A DNA stretch of 61,880 nt from Bacillus sp. ISL-37 (GTDB taxonomy: Bacteria; Bacillota; Bacilli; Bacillales; Cytobacillaceae), in assembly GCF_018613315.1 (NCBI RefSeq), contig NZ_JAGGQL010000013.1, forward strand, positions 1 through 61,880, given 5' to 3'. Numbering within the stretch: position 1 is the first letter of the stretch; each line of letters begins with the position of its first letter. The notes below the pieces were generated by a model. It made no database searches, was not told the DNA's origin, and saw only the letters and a program-made list of their open reading frames with translations. A program made the position numbers and the translations under genes. Positions 26,238 to 36,306 of the stretch are shown here, piece after piece.

Positions 26238-26253
26238 TGTGAATAAAGTCACA
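26238..26253 (-). promoter_or_regulatory. Candidate Fnr/Rex operator before the formate channel gene
   Basis: TGTGA-ATAAAG-TCACA is a perfect match to the Fnr palindrome and half-matches Rex (TTGTGAA). It lies only 18-33 bases upstream of the start codon, so it is more likely a repressor site near the transcript start than a -41.5 activator site. Confidence 0.55.
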
Positions 26254-26455
26254 TTTTTACTGTTAGATTAATCTTAAACCTGAAATCAGGGTTTGTTAAT
26301 AGTAAACACGATGAACTGTTTATGTCTATTTTCGAAGCGTTTTCATCCCTTATATATAGCGTTTCTAATAAAATCGGAATTCTAATCATAAAGACATATA
26401 GGGGAAATCCTTTAGATGCTAACAATAATGTTGCAATATATACAATCATTATTAC

Positions 26456-26483
26456 GAAAAAAAGAGCCCTTTTCAATAAGGCT
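26456..26483 (-). terminator. Terminator of the MutS2-like gene
   Basis: On the minus strand AGAGCC..TTATTGAAAA..GGGCTCT is followed by seven T residues. The rest of the 26254-26455 stretch holds no supported gene. Confidence 0.82.
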
Positions 26484-26521
26484 CTCCTTGCAAAAATTAC
26501 AATATCAAAAACAAAATAGGC

Positions 26522-28450
26522 TCAAGTATCATCCCTTATAACACGCTCTTCAATATGTTTTTTACTCATCTGGTTCAACAGCTTTCGGTGCTCTTTGGAT
26601 TCAAAAATAATACTGAAATCATAGTCTTCTGGATAAAGTTCTGACGCAGGCAGATTCAGCTTCAAACGTTTATAATTGACGTCAATTTTACGATCCCTGA
26701 TCTGGACGAGATAATTACCCTGACTGTCAGGGCCTTTAAAAACCACCCCTAGCTCACCTGAGCTTAGCACATGTACACTATCACCCATTTCAAATCGTTT
26801 TACCGGCTGCTTCGCAACTGTAGAAGACTTCTTTCTTTTGTGTTTGTTTGCTATGATTTGCTGCTCTCTTGCTTTCAGCTCCGCAGGCTCATTCGCAAAT
26901 AAGACAGTGTAATCATTCTCAGATTTGTAGGTTATATTATGGGCTCGTTCAATCAACTTCGGATGGATGCCAAGTTTCAGCGCAATGGCAAAAGCCTGGC
27001 TCTCACCGCCCTTTCCGATTCGCAGACGGTACGTAGGCTTAAGTGTTTCAATGTCAAATTCCATTGAACCGTTCATGAAATCCTCATGATTGTCAGCAAA
27101 GTCTTTTATCTCGCTATAATGAGTTGTCGCAAATATAGTTGCCCCTTTATTGTTCAGGTTCTCAAGGATGGCTGTAGCAAGGCCCATCCCTTCTCCTGGG
27201 TCAGTTCCAGATCCCAGCTCATCCAGGAGGACAAGCGTCTTGTCATTGGTCTCCTTTAATATCTCAATAATATTGACAATCCTGGAACTGAAGGTGCTAA
27301 GGTTCTGCTCAATGCTTTGACCATCTCCTATATCGACAAGTACTTTATGAAAAATCCCTGATACGCTCCCATCTTCAACCGGCAGAAGCAAACCGCTTTG
27401 TGCCATCAACGACAGCAGTCCTGCTGTCTTGATGGACACGGTTTTCCCGCCTGTATTTGGCCCGGTAATGACAAGAGCATGATAATCTTTTCCAATTTCA
27501 ATTGTTAATGGAACTGCCTTTTCACCAAGGAGCGGATGGCGTGCATCATTAAATAAAATGATTGGTTCGGGATGAATTTCTACTCTTTTGCCATCAGTAG
27601 ACCGGCAATATTTTGCTTTTGAAAACAGATAGTCATAATGAACCATTGTCTCCATGGCCATTCGGATTTCCTTCTCTTTCCCCTCAGCCAATCCAGTCAA
27701 GGCAAATAGCACCTTTTCCATTTCCGCTTGCTCTTCTAAATAAAGCCACTCCATCTGATCCTGGAACGATCCAATTTCTTCAGGTTCTACAAAAAGAGTT
27801 GAGCCTGATGCTGATGTATCAAGGACCGCCCCTCTTACTTTTCCACGATATTCCTTTTTTACAGGAACAACATACCTGCCGTTTCTTTGACTGATTACAG
27901 CTTCTTGAAGAAATGGTTTTATTTTTGCAGATTTCAGCAACTGGTTAAGTTTATCTTTTAAGCGATCTTCCTGTATTCCAATCTGTTTCCGCACCTTCAA
28001 TAGTTCCCTTGTTGCGTAATCATCAATTTGGCCATTACGGATACATCTTTGTATCTCAGCAGCAAGTTCGGGAAGTTCTTCGATCGCAAAGACGTATGCA
28101 GAGACTCTAGGAGCTACAAACTCCTTATCCTTCATAAACCGGCGGATCTTATTGCAGGTTTCCAGGAACGAAAGCAGCTGCATCAGTTGATCTGTCCTAA
28201 GTGGTATTCCCTTGTTAAAGCCTTTAAGAACCATTTCCATTCCCTCAAGCCCATGTATGGGTACACTAGAACTAATCTTGAGAATTTCAATCGCTTCATA
28301 GACTTCCTCCTGCCATGATGTAATTTGTTGCATATTGACGGATGGCTGCATTTCCCTTGCTTTTATTCGCCCTGATTCAGTCAAAGCAAAGCCGGCGATC
28401 TCCTCCTTAATTTTGTCGTAACCAAGAACCGTAAACGTTTGTTCGTTCAA
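26522..28450 (-). CDS. MutS2-like ATPase lacking the Smr domain
   Basis: A 642-residue DNA-binding ATPase of the MutS2 group. The start is a TTG at 28450, behind AAAGGAGGAATATAAA. The core and clamp domains (1-300) precede the ATPase: Walker A ITGPNTGGKTVS, Walker B LVLLDELGSGTDPGEG, and ATTHYSEIKDFA. After it comes a short beta-rich KOW-like segment (FEMGDSVHVLSSGELGVV). The usual C-terminal Smr nuclease domain is missing; standard MutS2 is about 780 residues. It is thus a paralogue that may act on branched DNA or collided ribosomes without cutting. Confidence 0.85.
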   Translation of the reverse strand: MNEQTFTVLGYDKIKEEIAGFALTESGRIKAREMQPSVNMQQITSWQEEVYEAIEILKISSSVPIHGLEGMEMVLKGFNKGIPLRTDQLMQLLSFLETCNKIRRFMKDKEFVAPRVSAYVFAIEELPELAAEIQRCIRNGQIDDYATRELLKVRKQIGIQEDRLKDKLNQLLKSAKIKPFLQEAVISQRNGRYVVPVKKEYRGKVRGAVLDTSASGSTLFVEPEEIGSFQDQMEWLYLEEQAEMEKVLFALTGLAEGKEKEIRMAMETMVHYDYLFSKAKYCRSTDGKRVEIHPEPIILFNDARHPLLGEKAVPLTIEIGKDYHALVITGPNTGGKTVSIKTAGLLSLMAQSGLLLPVEDGSVSGIFHKVLVDIGDGQSIEQNLSTFSSRIVNIIEILKETNDKTLVLLDELGSGTDPGEGMGLATAILENLNNKGATIFATTHYSEIKDFADNHEDFMNGSMEFDIETLKPTYRLRIGKGGESQAFAIALKLGIHPKLIERAHNITYKSENDYTVLFANEPAELKAREQQIIANKHKRKKSSTVAKQPVKRFEMGDSVHVLSSGELGVVFKGPDSQGNYLVQIRDRKIDVNYKRLKLNLPASELYPEDYDFSIIFESKEHRKLLNQMSKKHIEERVIRDDT

Positions 28451-28507
28451 TTTATATTCCTCCTTTAATATAGAAGCCTTGTTAAAGTTTATTGTAGTTT
28501 TTAAACC

Positions 28508-28640
28508 CTGTTGATTGGAGTGGAAGGCGTGAAGACCTGTGGGAGCATGGGTCAGGGGAGACCCCACAGGTGCTGAAAGCACCGAGGAGGCTCCCCGGTC
28601 CTCCCACGGAAAGCGAAGCGACTGGAACGGAAATCAACAG
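28508..28640. repeat. 133-bp palindromic intergenic element
   Basis: Terminal inverted repeat CTGTTGATT/AATCAACAG encloses nested pairs: ACCTGTGGG with CCCCACAGGT, and a small hairpin GGTGCT-GAA-AGCACC. It lies immediately upstream of the MutS2-like gene. It resembles a GC-rich repeat I recall from several Bacillus genomes; only one copy is in this window. Confidence 0.75.
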
Positions 28641-28664
28641 CCTACTTTAACACAGCCAAAATAT

Positions 28665-28700
28665 AAAAAAGCCGCAATGGAACAAGTCCACAGCGGCTTC
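28665..28700 (-). terminator. Minus-strand terminator hairpin
   Basis: AAGCCGC..GCGGCTT, followed on the minus strand by TTTTTATATTTT. No obvious minus-strand gene ends here. Confidence 0.7.
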
Positions 28701-28748
28701 TTAAAATACCTTGCAGTCATCTCTGCAGGCATTCCTCTCCAAAAGAAA

Positions 28749-28773
28749 AAGCTGTGTACAAGTACACAGCTTC
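28749..28773 (-). terminator. Second minus-strand terminator hairpin
   Basis: AAGCTGTGTAC/GTACACAGCTT, followed on the minus strand by TTTTCTTTT. Together with the neighbouring hairpin it insulates the MutS2-like gene from upstream transcription; an unrecognised small RNA between 28780 and 29000 is possible. Confidence 0.7.
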
Positions 28774-29034
28774 TGCTCATGGATATCGAGCATGCTTTAC
28801 TATGTTCATTGTTCTTAACATTCAATCCAGCGCATAATTAAATAAACCTATAAAAGGTTTAAAGAAAAACCAGATTGACCGTATGAAATTAACGGTTTAG
28901 TTAAGAACGACACCTAACATAAAACATACTCCCTAATATAAAAAAATATTTTCTACAATAGATTACCTCCTCTACACCAATATAGTCAACCACAATTATC
29001 CAATTAAAAGAAAAATATAGAAAACCAACACGTG

Positions 29035-29089
29035 TGAAAAAGAATGTTCACATTTTCTCTATTGACCTCTTGTTTATATTTCATTTTAA
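29035..29089 (+). promoter_or_regulatory. fnr promoter with adjacent palindrome
   Basis: TTGACC, 17 bases, then TTTAAA form a sigma-A-type promoter at 29062-29090. Directly upstream is the palindrome TGTGAA-8-TTCACA, resembling Fnr/Rex half-sites but with wider spacing than the usual Fnr box. Confidence 0.5.
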
Positions 29090-29126
29090 ATTAGGTTAAA
29101 CAACGGACGGAAAAGGTGGAGATATT

Positions 29127-29828
29127 GTGGCCGGCCAGGAAAATCAAAATAATTTAACTTATGAGATGAGCGAATTAATAAAAGCCTCAGAAAAAATCAT
29201 TAAATTTAAAAAAGGTACTTTTTTATTCCGCGAAGGACAGGAAGCAAAAGAAATGTTTATTATTCTGTCCGGCAAAGTACAGATCTCAAAAATGAATGCG
29301 GAAGGCAAAGAATTGTATTTAAGATTATGTAATAAAAACGATATTGTAGGCGAGCTAACCCTCTTTACTGTGGGTCCTCGATATTTATTCAATGCAAGAG
29401 TAGTTGAAGATGGTGAGGCAGCAGCGGTTAATATTGAGAACCTTGAACAAACGTTGTTCAACAACAGCCAGCTTGCATACCAATTCCTAAAATGGATGAA
29501 TGACCATATCCGAAAAACAATCACTAAATTCCGCGATCTTGTCCTGCACGGCAAAAAAGGAGCCTTGTATTCTACCCTTATCAGGCTGAGCAATAGTTAC
29601 GGCATTCAAAAGGACGATGGCATTCACATCAACGTACCGATCACGAACCAGGATTTAGCAAATTATTGCGGAACTGCCAGGGAAAGCGTCAGCCGTATGC
29701 TTGGGGAATTACGCGATGAAGGGATCATCTCCATACACAAAAAAAGAATTATCATTCATGACCTACTCTACCTTAAACAACAAATAGACTGCGAGAATTG
29801 TCCAATAGTGTTTTGTAATATAGATTGA
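29127..29828 (+). CDS. fnr: Anaerobic regulator Fnr (CRP/FNR family, 4Fe-4S)
   Basis: A 233-residue transcription factor. The N-terminal cyclic-nucleotide-fold domain holds LFREGQEAKEMFIILSGKVQIS; the long dimerisation helix and HTH follow, with NYCGTARESVSRMLGELRDEG as recognition helix region. The C-terminal Cys222, Cys225 and Cys230 (C-x2-C-x4-C) match the oxygen-sensitive cluster ligands specific to Bacillus Fnr, unlike the N-terminal ligands of E. coli FNR. GTG start after GGTGGAGATATT. It should activate anaerobic respiration and fermentation genes when oxygen is low. Confidence 0.93.
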   Translation: MAGQENQNNLTYEMSELIKASEKIIKFKKGTFLFREGQEAKEMFIILSGKVQISKMNAEGKELYLRLCNKNDIVGELTLFTVGPRYLFNARVVEDGEAAAVNIENLEQTLFNNSQLAYQFLKWMNDHIRKTITKFRDLVLHGKKGALYSTLIRLSNSYGIQKDDGIHINVPITNQDLANYCGTARESVSRMLGELRDEGIISIHKKRIIIHDLLYLKQQIDCENCPIVFCNID

Positions 29829-29831
29829 ATT

Positions 29832-29865
29832 AAAAAAGGAAACCTGTGGAGGTCTCCTTTTTCAT
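29832..29865. terminator. Terminator between fnr and the cidB-like gene
   Basis: Stem AAAGGAAACC/GGTCTCCTTT with T/A runs on both flanks; serves both converging genes. Confidence 0.8.
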
Positions 29866-29873
29866 ATGCTTCC

Positions 29874-30560
29874 TTATAAAAATACTGGGAGAATTATGGG
29901 CAGGAACAACGAAGTTATTATAGCGGCCATACCCATTGCTGCTCCTGAAACTGCGCCCTGCAACTCTCCTTCCCTGGCTGCTTCTGCTGTACCAATTCCG
30001 TGAGCAATGGTGCCGATGGCCAAACCTCTCGAAAAAGGGTCGTCAATTTTCATGGTGTTCATAAGAAATGGGCCAATCATCGCCCCGAGCATGCCTGTGA
30101 TCATGACGAATGCTGCAACCAAAATCGAGTCTGCCCCGATGATCCTAGCAACCTCCGAAGCTACAGGTATTGTGATAGACTTGATCGTCAAAGAAACTAA
30201 GATCAAATCTGATAAGTTAAGCAAATACGCTACGAACACAGCTGAGATAATGGTCGAGACTATCCCTGCTATAAGACCGAACAAAGCAGGAACCGCGTAG
30301 GCTAAAATGATCTTTCTTTGGCGATACAATGGTACAGCTAAAGCCACAGTAGCCGGCCCCAGAAAATAGGTCATAATCTCACTTGCTGGTTCATATTTCT
30401 TATAAGGTATATTCAGCAACAGCAACACAGCAATCACAATCACTGTACTTAAAAATACCGGAGATGTTAGCGGAGATGGATATTTACCTGCAGCCCTCCT
30501 GGCAAAAAGGTAAGCAAGCAAGGTTATAATAATGCTAAAGATCGTGAGCAGAGTTTCCAG
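29874..30560 (-). CDS. CidB/LrgB family membrane protein
   Basis: A 228-residue membrane protein of the LrgB/CidB group, partner of the upstream CidA-like protein; such pairs modulate murein hydrolase activity or export small metabolites. Conserved SLTIKSITIPVASEVARIIGG-like and GIGTAEA regions are present (KSITIPVASEVA; IGTIAHGIGTAEAAREGE). The only start that keeps the whole first helix and has a ribosome-binding site (AAGGAGGGAAAGGAAA) is a CTG at 30560; the next in-frame start, TTG at 30521, cuts into the helix. It overlaps the cidA-like gene by 26 bases. Confidence 0.8.
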   Translation of the reverse strand: METLLTIFSIIITLLAYLFARRAAGKYPSPLTSPVFLSTVIVIAVLLLLNIPYKKYEPASEIMTYFLGPATVALAVPLYRQRKIILAYAVPALFGLIAGIVSTIISAVFVAYLLNLSDLILVSLTIKSITIPVASEVARIIGADSILVAAFVMITGMLGAMIGPFLMNTMKIDDPFSRGLAIGTIAHGIGTAEAAREGELQGAVSGAAMGMAAIITSLFLPIILPVFL

Positions 30561-30933
30561 TTTCCTTTCCCTCCTTACGCTTTACCAGCATATGTGAAGT
30601 GCCACCCGCAAACACCATGCCTATTATAGCGCTCAAAACTAAAATAACCGCAAGTTGTATGCCATTTTCTGCAATAAGTCCCCCGAGAGTCATCAAACCA
30701 ACTGAAATCGGTACAAAAAAGAACGATAGATGCCTGACGAGAAAATCAGCTGCGCCTTCAAACCATTCAAGCCGGACTACCCTCGTCCATAACAGCACGA
30801 AAAGTAGAATCATTCCCAAAACATTACCCGGAATACGCAGCTCGAACAGTTCTACAATATAAAAGCCGGCCTTGTTAATCAGGATCAACCCTGTGATTTG
30901 CAATAAGTATTTTATGATTTTATCAGCTGTCAA
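30535..30933 (-). CDS. CidA/LrgA family holin-like protein
   Basis: A 132-residue membrane protein with four hydrophobic helices. LRIPGNVLGMILLFVLL (about 32-48) and FFFVPISVGLM (about 72-82) are signature segments of CidA/LrgA. It forms an operon with the downstream CidB-like gene, overlapping it. The charged tail KRKEGKETGNS is cytoplasmic. Whether the pair is closer to CidAB or LrgAB (YwbH-YwbG or YsbA-YsbB) cannot be decided here. Confidence 0.85.
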   Translation of the reverse strand: MTADKIIKYLLQITGLILINKAGFYIVELFELRIPGNVLGMILLFVLLWTRVVRLEWFEGAADFLVRHLSFFFVPISVGLMTLGGLIAENGIQLAVILVLSAIIGMVFAGGTSHMLVKRKEGKETGNSAHDL

Positions 30934-31122
30934 AGCTTAAATCCCCTTTATATTTCCCTAGACCTTGAAATTGTTTTACAATTCATTATAAATCTCATTC
31001 GTTATATTGCAAGAATATTCACTTATCTTTTTTCTTGGAAGCTTATGTTAAACATAGTTCACACAATGTCCATATGATTTTCCTCATATTTCTTATATCT
31101 TTATAAGGGGGAGGATTGTGTT

Positions 31123-31722
31123 ATGAAAAAAATCTATCTTATCAGCTCACTTATTATATTAATAGGAATTACATCGGGAATCTCATTTTTTCTAATCCGG
31201 GATGCGAATGCACAAATTCCAGAGGACATCACGCTTGTCACCATGGATGAAGGAAATTATACTTTTGGTGAAGAAACAGAGACTATCAAGCTTGTAGAAT
31301 TCATTTATACTCATTGTCCTGATATCTGCCCAACGACAACACAAAAAATGAACCTACTTCGTAAAGACTTAATCCAAGAAGGTGTTTACGGTAAGAAAGT
31401 ACAATTCGTTACTATTACAATTGATCCGTACCGGGATACGCCTGAAGTTTTGAGGAAATATATGGACAATTTCGGACTCGAAAACGACGGGAATTGGATC
31501 TTCTTGACGGGTGACCCAGCAGACACATTGCAAGAACAAAAGAAAATCAAACAGGTTGCCGATACATTCCAATTCCAGTACCGTGATCCAGGAAATGGCT
31601 TTTACGTCCACAGTACATTTACTTACCTGATTGATGAGAATAATAAATTCATAAAAAAATTCCCGATGGGGGAAGATTTTAATAAAGATGAAGTGTTCGA
31701 AGAAATAATGGACGAAATCTAA
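31123..31722 (+). CDS. SCO1/SenC/PrrC family protein
   Basis: A 199-residue membrane-anchored thioredoxin-fold protein facing outside. The N-terminal anchor covers about residues 4-26. The copper/redox motif is CPDICP (near 63-68) and the third ligand is His in FYVHSTFTYL (near 161). SCO proteins help assemble the CuA site of cytochrome c oxidase; B. subtilis YpmQ is the counterpart. The ATG follows GGGGGAGGATTGTGTT. Single gene followed by a strong terminator. Confidence 0.9.
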   Translation: MKKIYLISSLIILIGITSGISFFLIRDANAQIPEDITLVTMDEGNYTFGEETETIKLVEFIYTHCPDICPTTTQKMNLLRKDLIQEGVYGKKVQFVTITIDPYRDTPEVLRKYMDNFGLENDGNWIFLTGDPADTLQEQKKIKQVADTFQFQYRDPGNGFYVHSTFTYLIDENNKFIKKFPMGEDFNKDEVFEEIMDEI

Positions 31723-31727
31723 GCAAC

Positions 31728-31757
31728 AAAAAAAGCGGTCGTTTGCACCGCTTTTTT
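31728..31757 (+). terminator. Terminator after the SCO gene
   Basis: Stem AAAAAGCGGT/ACCGCTTTTTT with a CGTTTGC loop. Confidence 0.88.
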
Positions 31758-31852
31758 GTATGCTGTTTACTTTGCTGATTTAGCTTTTCATTATGACTCC
31801 TAGGATGAGATTCATGTAGGGTTCTGCATCATGGGGAGAGCCTGTCTATCTC

Positions 31853-31990
31853 TTAATGTGAATTCACTGTGGTGGGATGTTTCTCTGTTTTTTGCAGGGA
31901 GAAAAATTCTGATTTTGGCTTAGTGAAGCTGACTTTTATCCCTGATTCCTTTAGGCGGTTAACAAAATCAACCAGCTGCTTTTTAGCCAT
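31853..31990 (-). CDS. Small basic protein, 45 aa
   Basis: Reads MAKKQLVDFVNRLKESGIKV.. from an ATG with AAAAGGAGTTTTTGAAA upstream. The product is basic with an amphipathic N-terminal helix. I do not recognise it. It is the only supported frame between the SCO gene and the next 530-base gap. Confidence 0.5.
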   Translation of the reverse strand: MAKKQLVDFVNRLKESGIKVSFTKPKSEFFSLQKTEKHPTTVNSH

Positions 31991-32350
31991 TTTCAAAAAC
32001 TCCTTTTATCCATCTTTGTCTATTATTATTTTACATGAAAAATATGAAAAATGTGTGAAAATGAGCAAAAAAATTGACATCAGCTAGCAAAAAAAATTCA
32101 CAATTTTCCCAATAGACACTCTGTGGATGTTGTGATTAATAATAAAAAACTACCCCGCTTACTTACTACTCTCGCCTTTTCCCAATTTGACTCCCTTAAA
32201 AACACCATTCCACAAAAAAATCGTATCTATTCACTCTAATACCTGCACTCATCTTTATAATGGGCTGTTTTCGAAAAGATTGTTGTTAAAATCCTAAGAC
32301 CGATTTTAACGTGATATACACATTTTGCAGGTCGGTATTAAGTTTGCATG

Positions 32351-32442
32351 CTCTTTTCTCAAAAGAAGCGTCAACTTTACGAAGGTATATAGTTAATTCA
32401 ATCCAATTTTGTAATCAATAGTAACAAAGTTTGAGAAAAGAG
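32351..32442 (+). repeat. Inverted repeat upstream of the ABC-F gene
   Basis: CTCTTTTCTCAAA (32351) and TTTGAGAAAAGAG (32430) form a perfect 13-bp stem with a 66-base loop, ending 77 bases before the ABC-F start. A related CTTTTCGAAAAGA palindrome lies nearby at 32276. The remainder of 31991-32519 has no supported gene. Confidence 0.6.
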
Positions 32443-32519
32443 TCTTAAAAAGAATTCGCTCATAGCATTCAAACATGTTATAATCTTTGGGATATATATT
32501 AATGGAGGCTACTAAATAA

Positions 32520-34139
<1,620 letters not shown>

Positions 34140-34142
34140 ACA

Positions 34143-34176
34143 CCAAAACCCTCGGACATTAACCGAGGGTTTTGAT
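34143..34176 (+). terminator. Terminator after the YkpA-like gene
   Basis: Stem AAAACCCTCGG/CCGAGGGTTTT with an ACATTAA loop. Confidence 0.88.
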
Positions 34177-34197
34177 TTTTGCTTCTTAAAAATGCCA

Positions 34198-34332
34198 CTA
34201 ACCTCTTTTTTGCTTTTTCCGCGAAGAAGAGGAGGTCTTGCTTCCGGTTTCGCTGGTTGTGGTCCCCTGCCCTTCTACTTGTGATGAATTCAACCCAATA
34301 GTCGAAGGATCCTTTTTCCTTATATTACTCAT
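34198..34332 (-). CDS. Small Ser/Lys-rich protein, YuzL-like
   Basis: A 44-residue protein beginning [20 protein letters not shown], with GGGAGGTGCAGAC before the ATG. It is rich in Ser, Thr and Lys and has a basic end (RKKQKRG), unstructured in appearance. It resembles the YuzL family of spore formers as I recall it; function unknown. Translated from the minus strand between two plus-strand genes. Confidence 0.6.
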   Translation of the reverse strand: MSNIRKKDPSTIGLNSSQVEGQGTTTSETGSKTSSSSRKKQKRG

Positions 34333-34436
34333 GTCTGCACCTCCCATTGATCATTAGTATGCTCTTCTATTGTCTGGTGATTGGTATATTTTATACCTGC
34401 GCCGGACAACTTAAATTAAGTGAGGAGGTGTTATTG

Positions 34437-34688
34437 ATGGCAAGAGTTGGTGTAGAACAATCGCTTACTAATATTTCGGAAGCTTTGCGTGAAAGAGGCC
34501 ATGACGTCGTTGAATTGCGCTCTGAAGCCGATGTACAAGGCTGTGATTGCTGCGTGGTTTCTGGTATCGATTCAAACGTAATGGGTATGCAGGATGCCTC
34601 CATCCAAGGATCAGTCATTGAAGCAAATGGCCTTTCCGCTGACGAGGTTTGCAGCCAGATTGATCAAAAAACTGGACAGAATCAATAG
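34437..34688 (+). CDS. ykuS: UPF0180 protein YkuS
   Basis: An 83-residue protein starting [20 protein letters not shown], behind GAGGAGGTG. The pattern 'GHDVVELR...[32 protein letters not shown]' is the UPF0180 family signature. Its function is unknown. The ATG at 34437 is preferred over a frame extension upstream that has no ribosome-binding site. Followed by a terminator. Confidence 0.85.
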   Translation: MARVGVEQSLTNISEALRERGHDVVELRSEADVQGCDCCVVSGIDSNVMGMQDASIQGSVIEANGLSADEVCSQIDQKTGQNQ

Positions 34689-34695
34689 TATTTAC

Positions 34696-34722
34696 AAAAC
34701 TGCCACCTGGCAGTTTTTTATT
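34696..34722 (+). terminator. Terminator after ykuS
   Basis: Stem AAACTGCCA/TGGCAGTTT, then TTTATTTTA. Confidence 0.85.
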
Positions 34723-34870
34723 TTAAATCTTCCTTACTCCCCAATAACTCAAATCAATGATAATTTCACCAACTTGTGATATTTTTTGTTATGTAGCATC
34801 CTTTTAATTCGATATAATCAGTTATATCTATTGTAAATGTTTAAAAAGGTCTTTTGAAAGGATGTCTTGA

Positions 34871-35644
34871 TTGAGGATAATACATATTGTTTTATTCGCA
34901 GCCCTACTACTCTTCATTGCGGGCTGTGCGGATGACAGTGAGTCAAACACAATTGAACTTACCATCTCTGCAGCAGCAAGCCTCCGTGATGTAATGGAAG
35001 AAGCTGGGCAACAATATATGAAACATAATCCAGGAATTAAAATTGTCTACAATTTTGGCGGCTCCGGTTCCCTGCAGCAGCAAATATCCCAGGGTGCCCC
35101 CGTAGATATGTTTATTTCCGCGGCTGAGGATAAATTCGATTACTTACTTTCCAAAAAGCTTATAGATGAACAACACAGCGTTAGGCTTCTTAGGAACGAA
35201 CTTGTGTTGATCACACAAAGAGATAACAAGAATATCGATTCAGCACAATTACTTACTAACGAAAATATTAGAAGAATCGCCCTAGGCACTCCCGAATCTG
35301 TTCCTGCAGGCATGTATGCAAAACAAGCATTGCTATCATTGCAATTATGGGGAGATCTCGAGAAAAAAATCATTCCCGCTAAGGACGTCCGCCAGGTTCT
35401 TTCATATGTTGAAACAGGAAATGTTGATGCTGGCATTGTATATAAAACAGATGCACTCGTTTCCGATAAAGTAAAAATTGTCCCTTTAGACGGAAAAGAC
35501 TTACACGACCCTATTGTTTATCCTGTTGGTGTCATTGCGGGAACTGAGCATCCTGAAGAGTCTATCGACTTCTTCAATTTCCTAAAAGGACCAGAAGCAA
35601 TGAAGATTTTCAAAAAATATGGCTTTACAGCAGCATTGGAATGA
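34871..35644 (+). CDS. modA: Molybdate ABC transporter binding lipoprotein ModA
   Basis: A 257-residue extracellular lipoprotein with lipobox IAGC at residues 15-18. ISAAASLRDVMEE, NFGGSGSLQQQI, GAPVDMFISAA and GTPESVPAGMYAKQAL are typical ModA binding-loop segments, and 'VDAGIVYKTDA' follows. It captures molybdate for the molybdopterin enzymes, for example the formate dehydrogenase at 15-17 kb. TTG start behind AAAGGATG. It overlaps modB by four bases (ATGA). Confidence 0.93.
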   Translation: MRIIHIVLFAALLLFIAGCADDSESNTIELTISAAASLRDVMEEAGQQYMKHNPGIKIVYNFGGSGSLQQQISQGAPVDMFISAAEDKFDYLLSKKLIDEQHSVRLLRNELVLITQRDNKNIDSAQLLTNENIRRIALGTPESVPAGMYAKQALLSLQLWGDLEKKIIPAKDVRQVLSYVETGNVDAGIVYKTDALVSDKVKIVPLDGKDLHDPIVYPVGVIAGTEHPEESIDFFNFLKGPEAMKIFKKYGFTAALE

Positions 35645-36306
35645 TTTTTATGAGCAGTGAGTTCTGGAGCCCGATTAAACTTTCCCTTGAGATTGCCTCA
35701 GTGTCGGTAGTATTTGTATTTTTATTCGGCATATTTGCTGCAAGGTTTATGGCAAGGAGGCAGTTCTTAGGTAAAACAGCCGTAGAAACGCTGTTAACAT
35801 TGCCTTTAGTACTCCCTCCAACTGTAGTAGGATTTCTATTGATTGTCATCTTTGGCATAAATAGTCCGATTGGAAGATTAATTGAAAATGTTTTCGGCAG
35901 TCCCATTATCTTTAGCTGGTGGGCAGCTGTTATCGCTGCGTCAGTCGTGGCCTTTCCGTTGATGTATCAATCAGCCAAGACAGGGTTCTTATCGATTGAT
36001 CCTGGCGCGGAGGAAGCGGCGAGGGTAGATGGAGCAAATGAGTGGATGGTTTTCTTATATGTTACTCTGCCCCTGTCAGCGAAAACATTAATCACCGGGC
36101 TTATTTTAAGCTTTGCCAGAGCGCTGGGTGAATTTGGAGCAACCCTGATGTTTGCCGGCAACTTGCCTGGAAAAACCCAGACAGTCCCAACGGCAATCTA
36201 TGTAGCACTAGAGTCTGGAAACATGCAATCAGCCTGGTTATGGGTAATTGCCATGGTTGGAATATCATTCCTTATGCTGCTTTCCACTTCCTTATTAAAG
36301 CAATAA
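35641..36306 (+). CDS. modB: Molybdate ABC transporter permease ModB
   Basis: A 221-residue membrane permease with about five to six helices. The EAA loop is EEAARVDGANEWMVFLYVTLPLSAKTL (first Glu near residue 123), and FARALGEFGATLMFAGN is the ModB signature. The start overlaps the modA stop; an internal ATG three codons later is possible. No modC ATPase gene follows; B. subtilis also lacks an adjacent one, so an ATPase from elsewhere is expected. Confidence 0.93.
   Translation: MIFMSSEFWSPIKLSLEIASVSVVFVFLFGIFAARFMARRQFLGKTAVETLLTLPLVLPPTVVGFLLIVIFGINSPIGRLIENVFGSPIIFSWWAAVIAASVVAFPLMYQSAKTGFLSIDPGAEEAARVDGANEWMVFLYVTLPLSAKTLITGLILSFARALGEFGATLMFAGNLPGKTQTVPTAIYVALESGNMQSAWLWVIAMVGISFLMLLSTSLLKQ

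Noticed and set aside
26249-26519. Small proteins on either strand between the formate channel and MutS2-like genes
   Set aside because: Neither frame has a ribosome-binding site, and both overlap the operator and terminator in this gap.
28634-28825. A small minus-strand protein gene
   Set aside because: The frame consists mostly of two terminator hairpins and the palindromic element and has no typical start.
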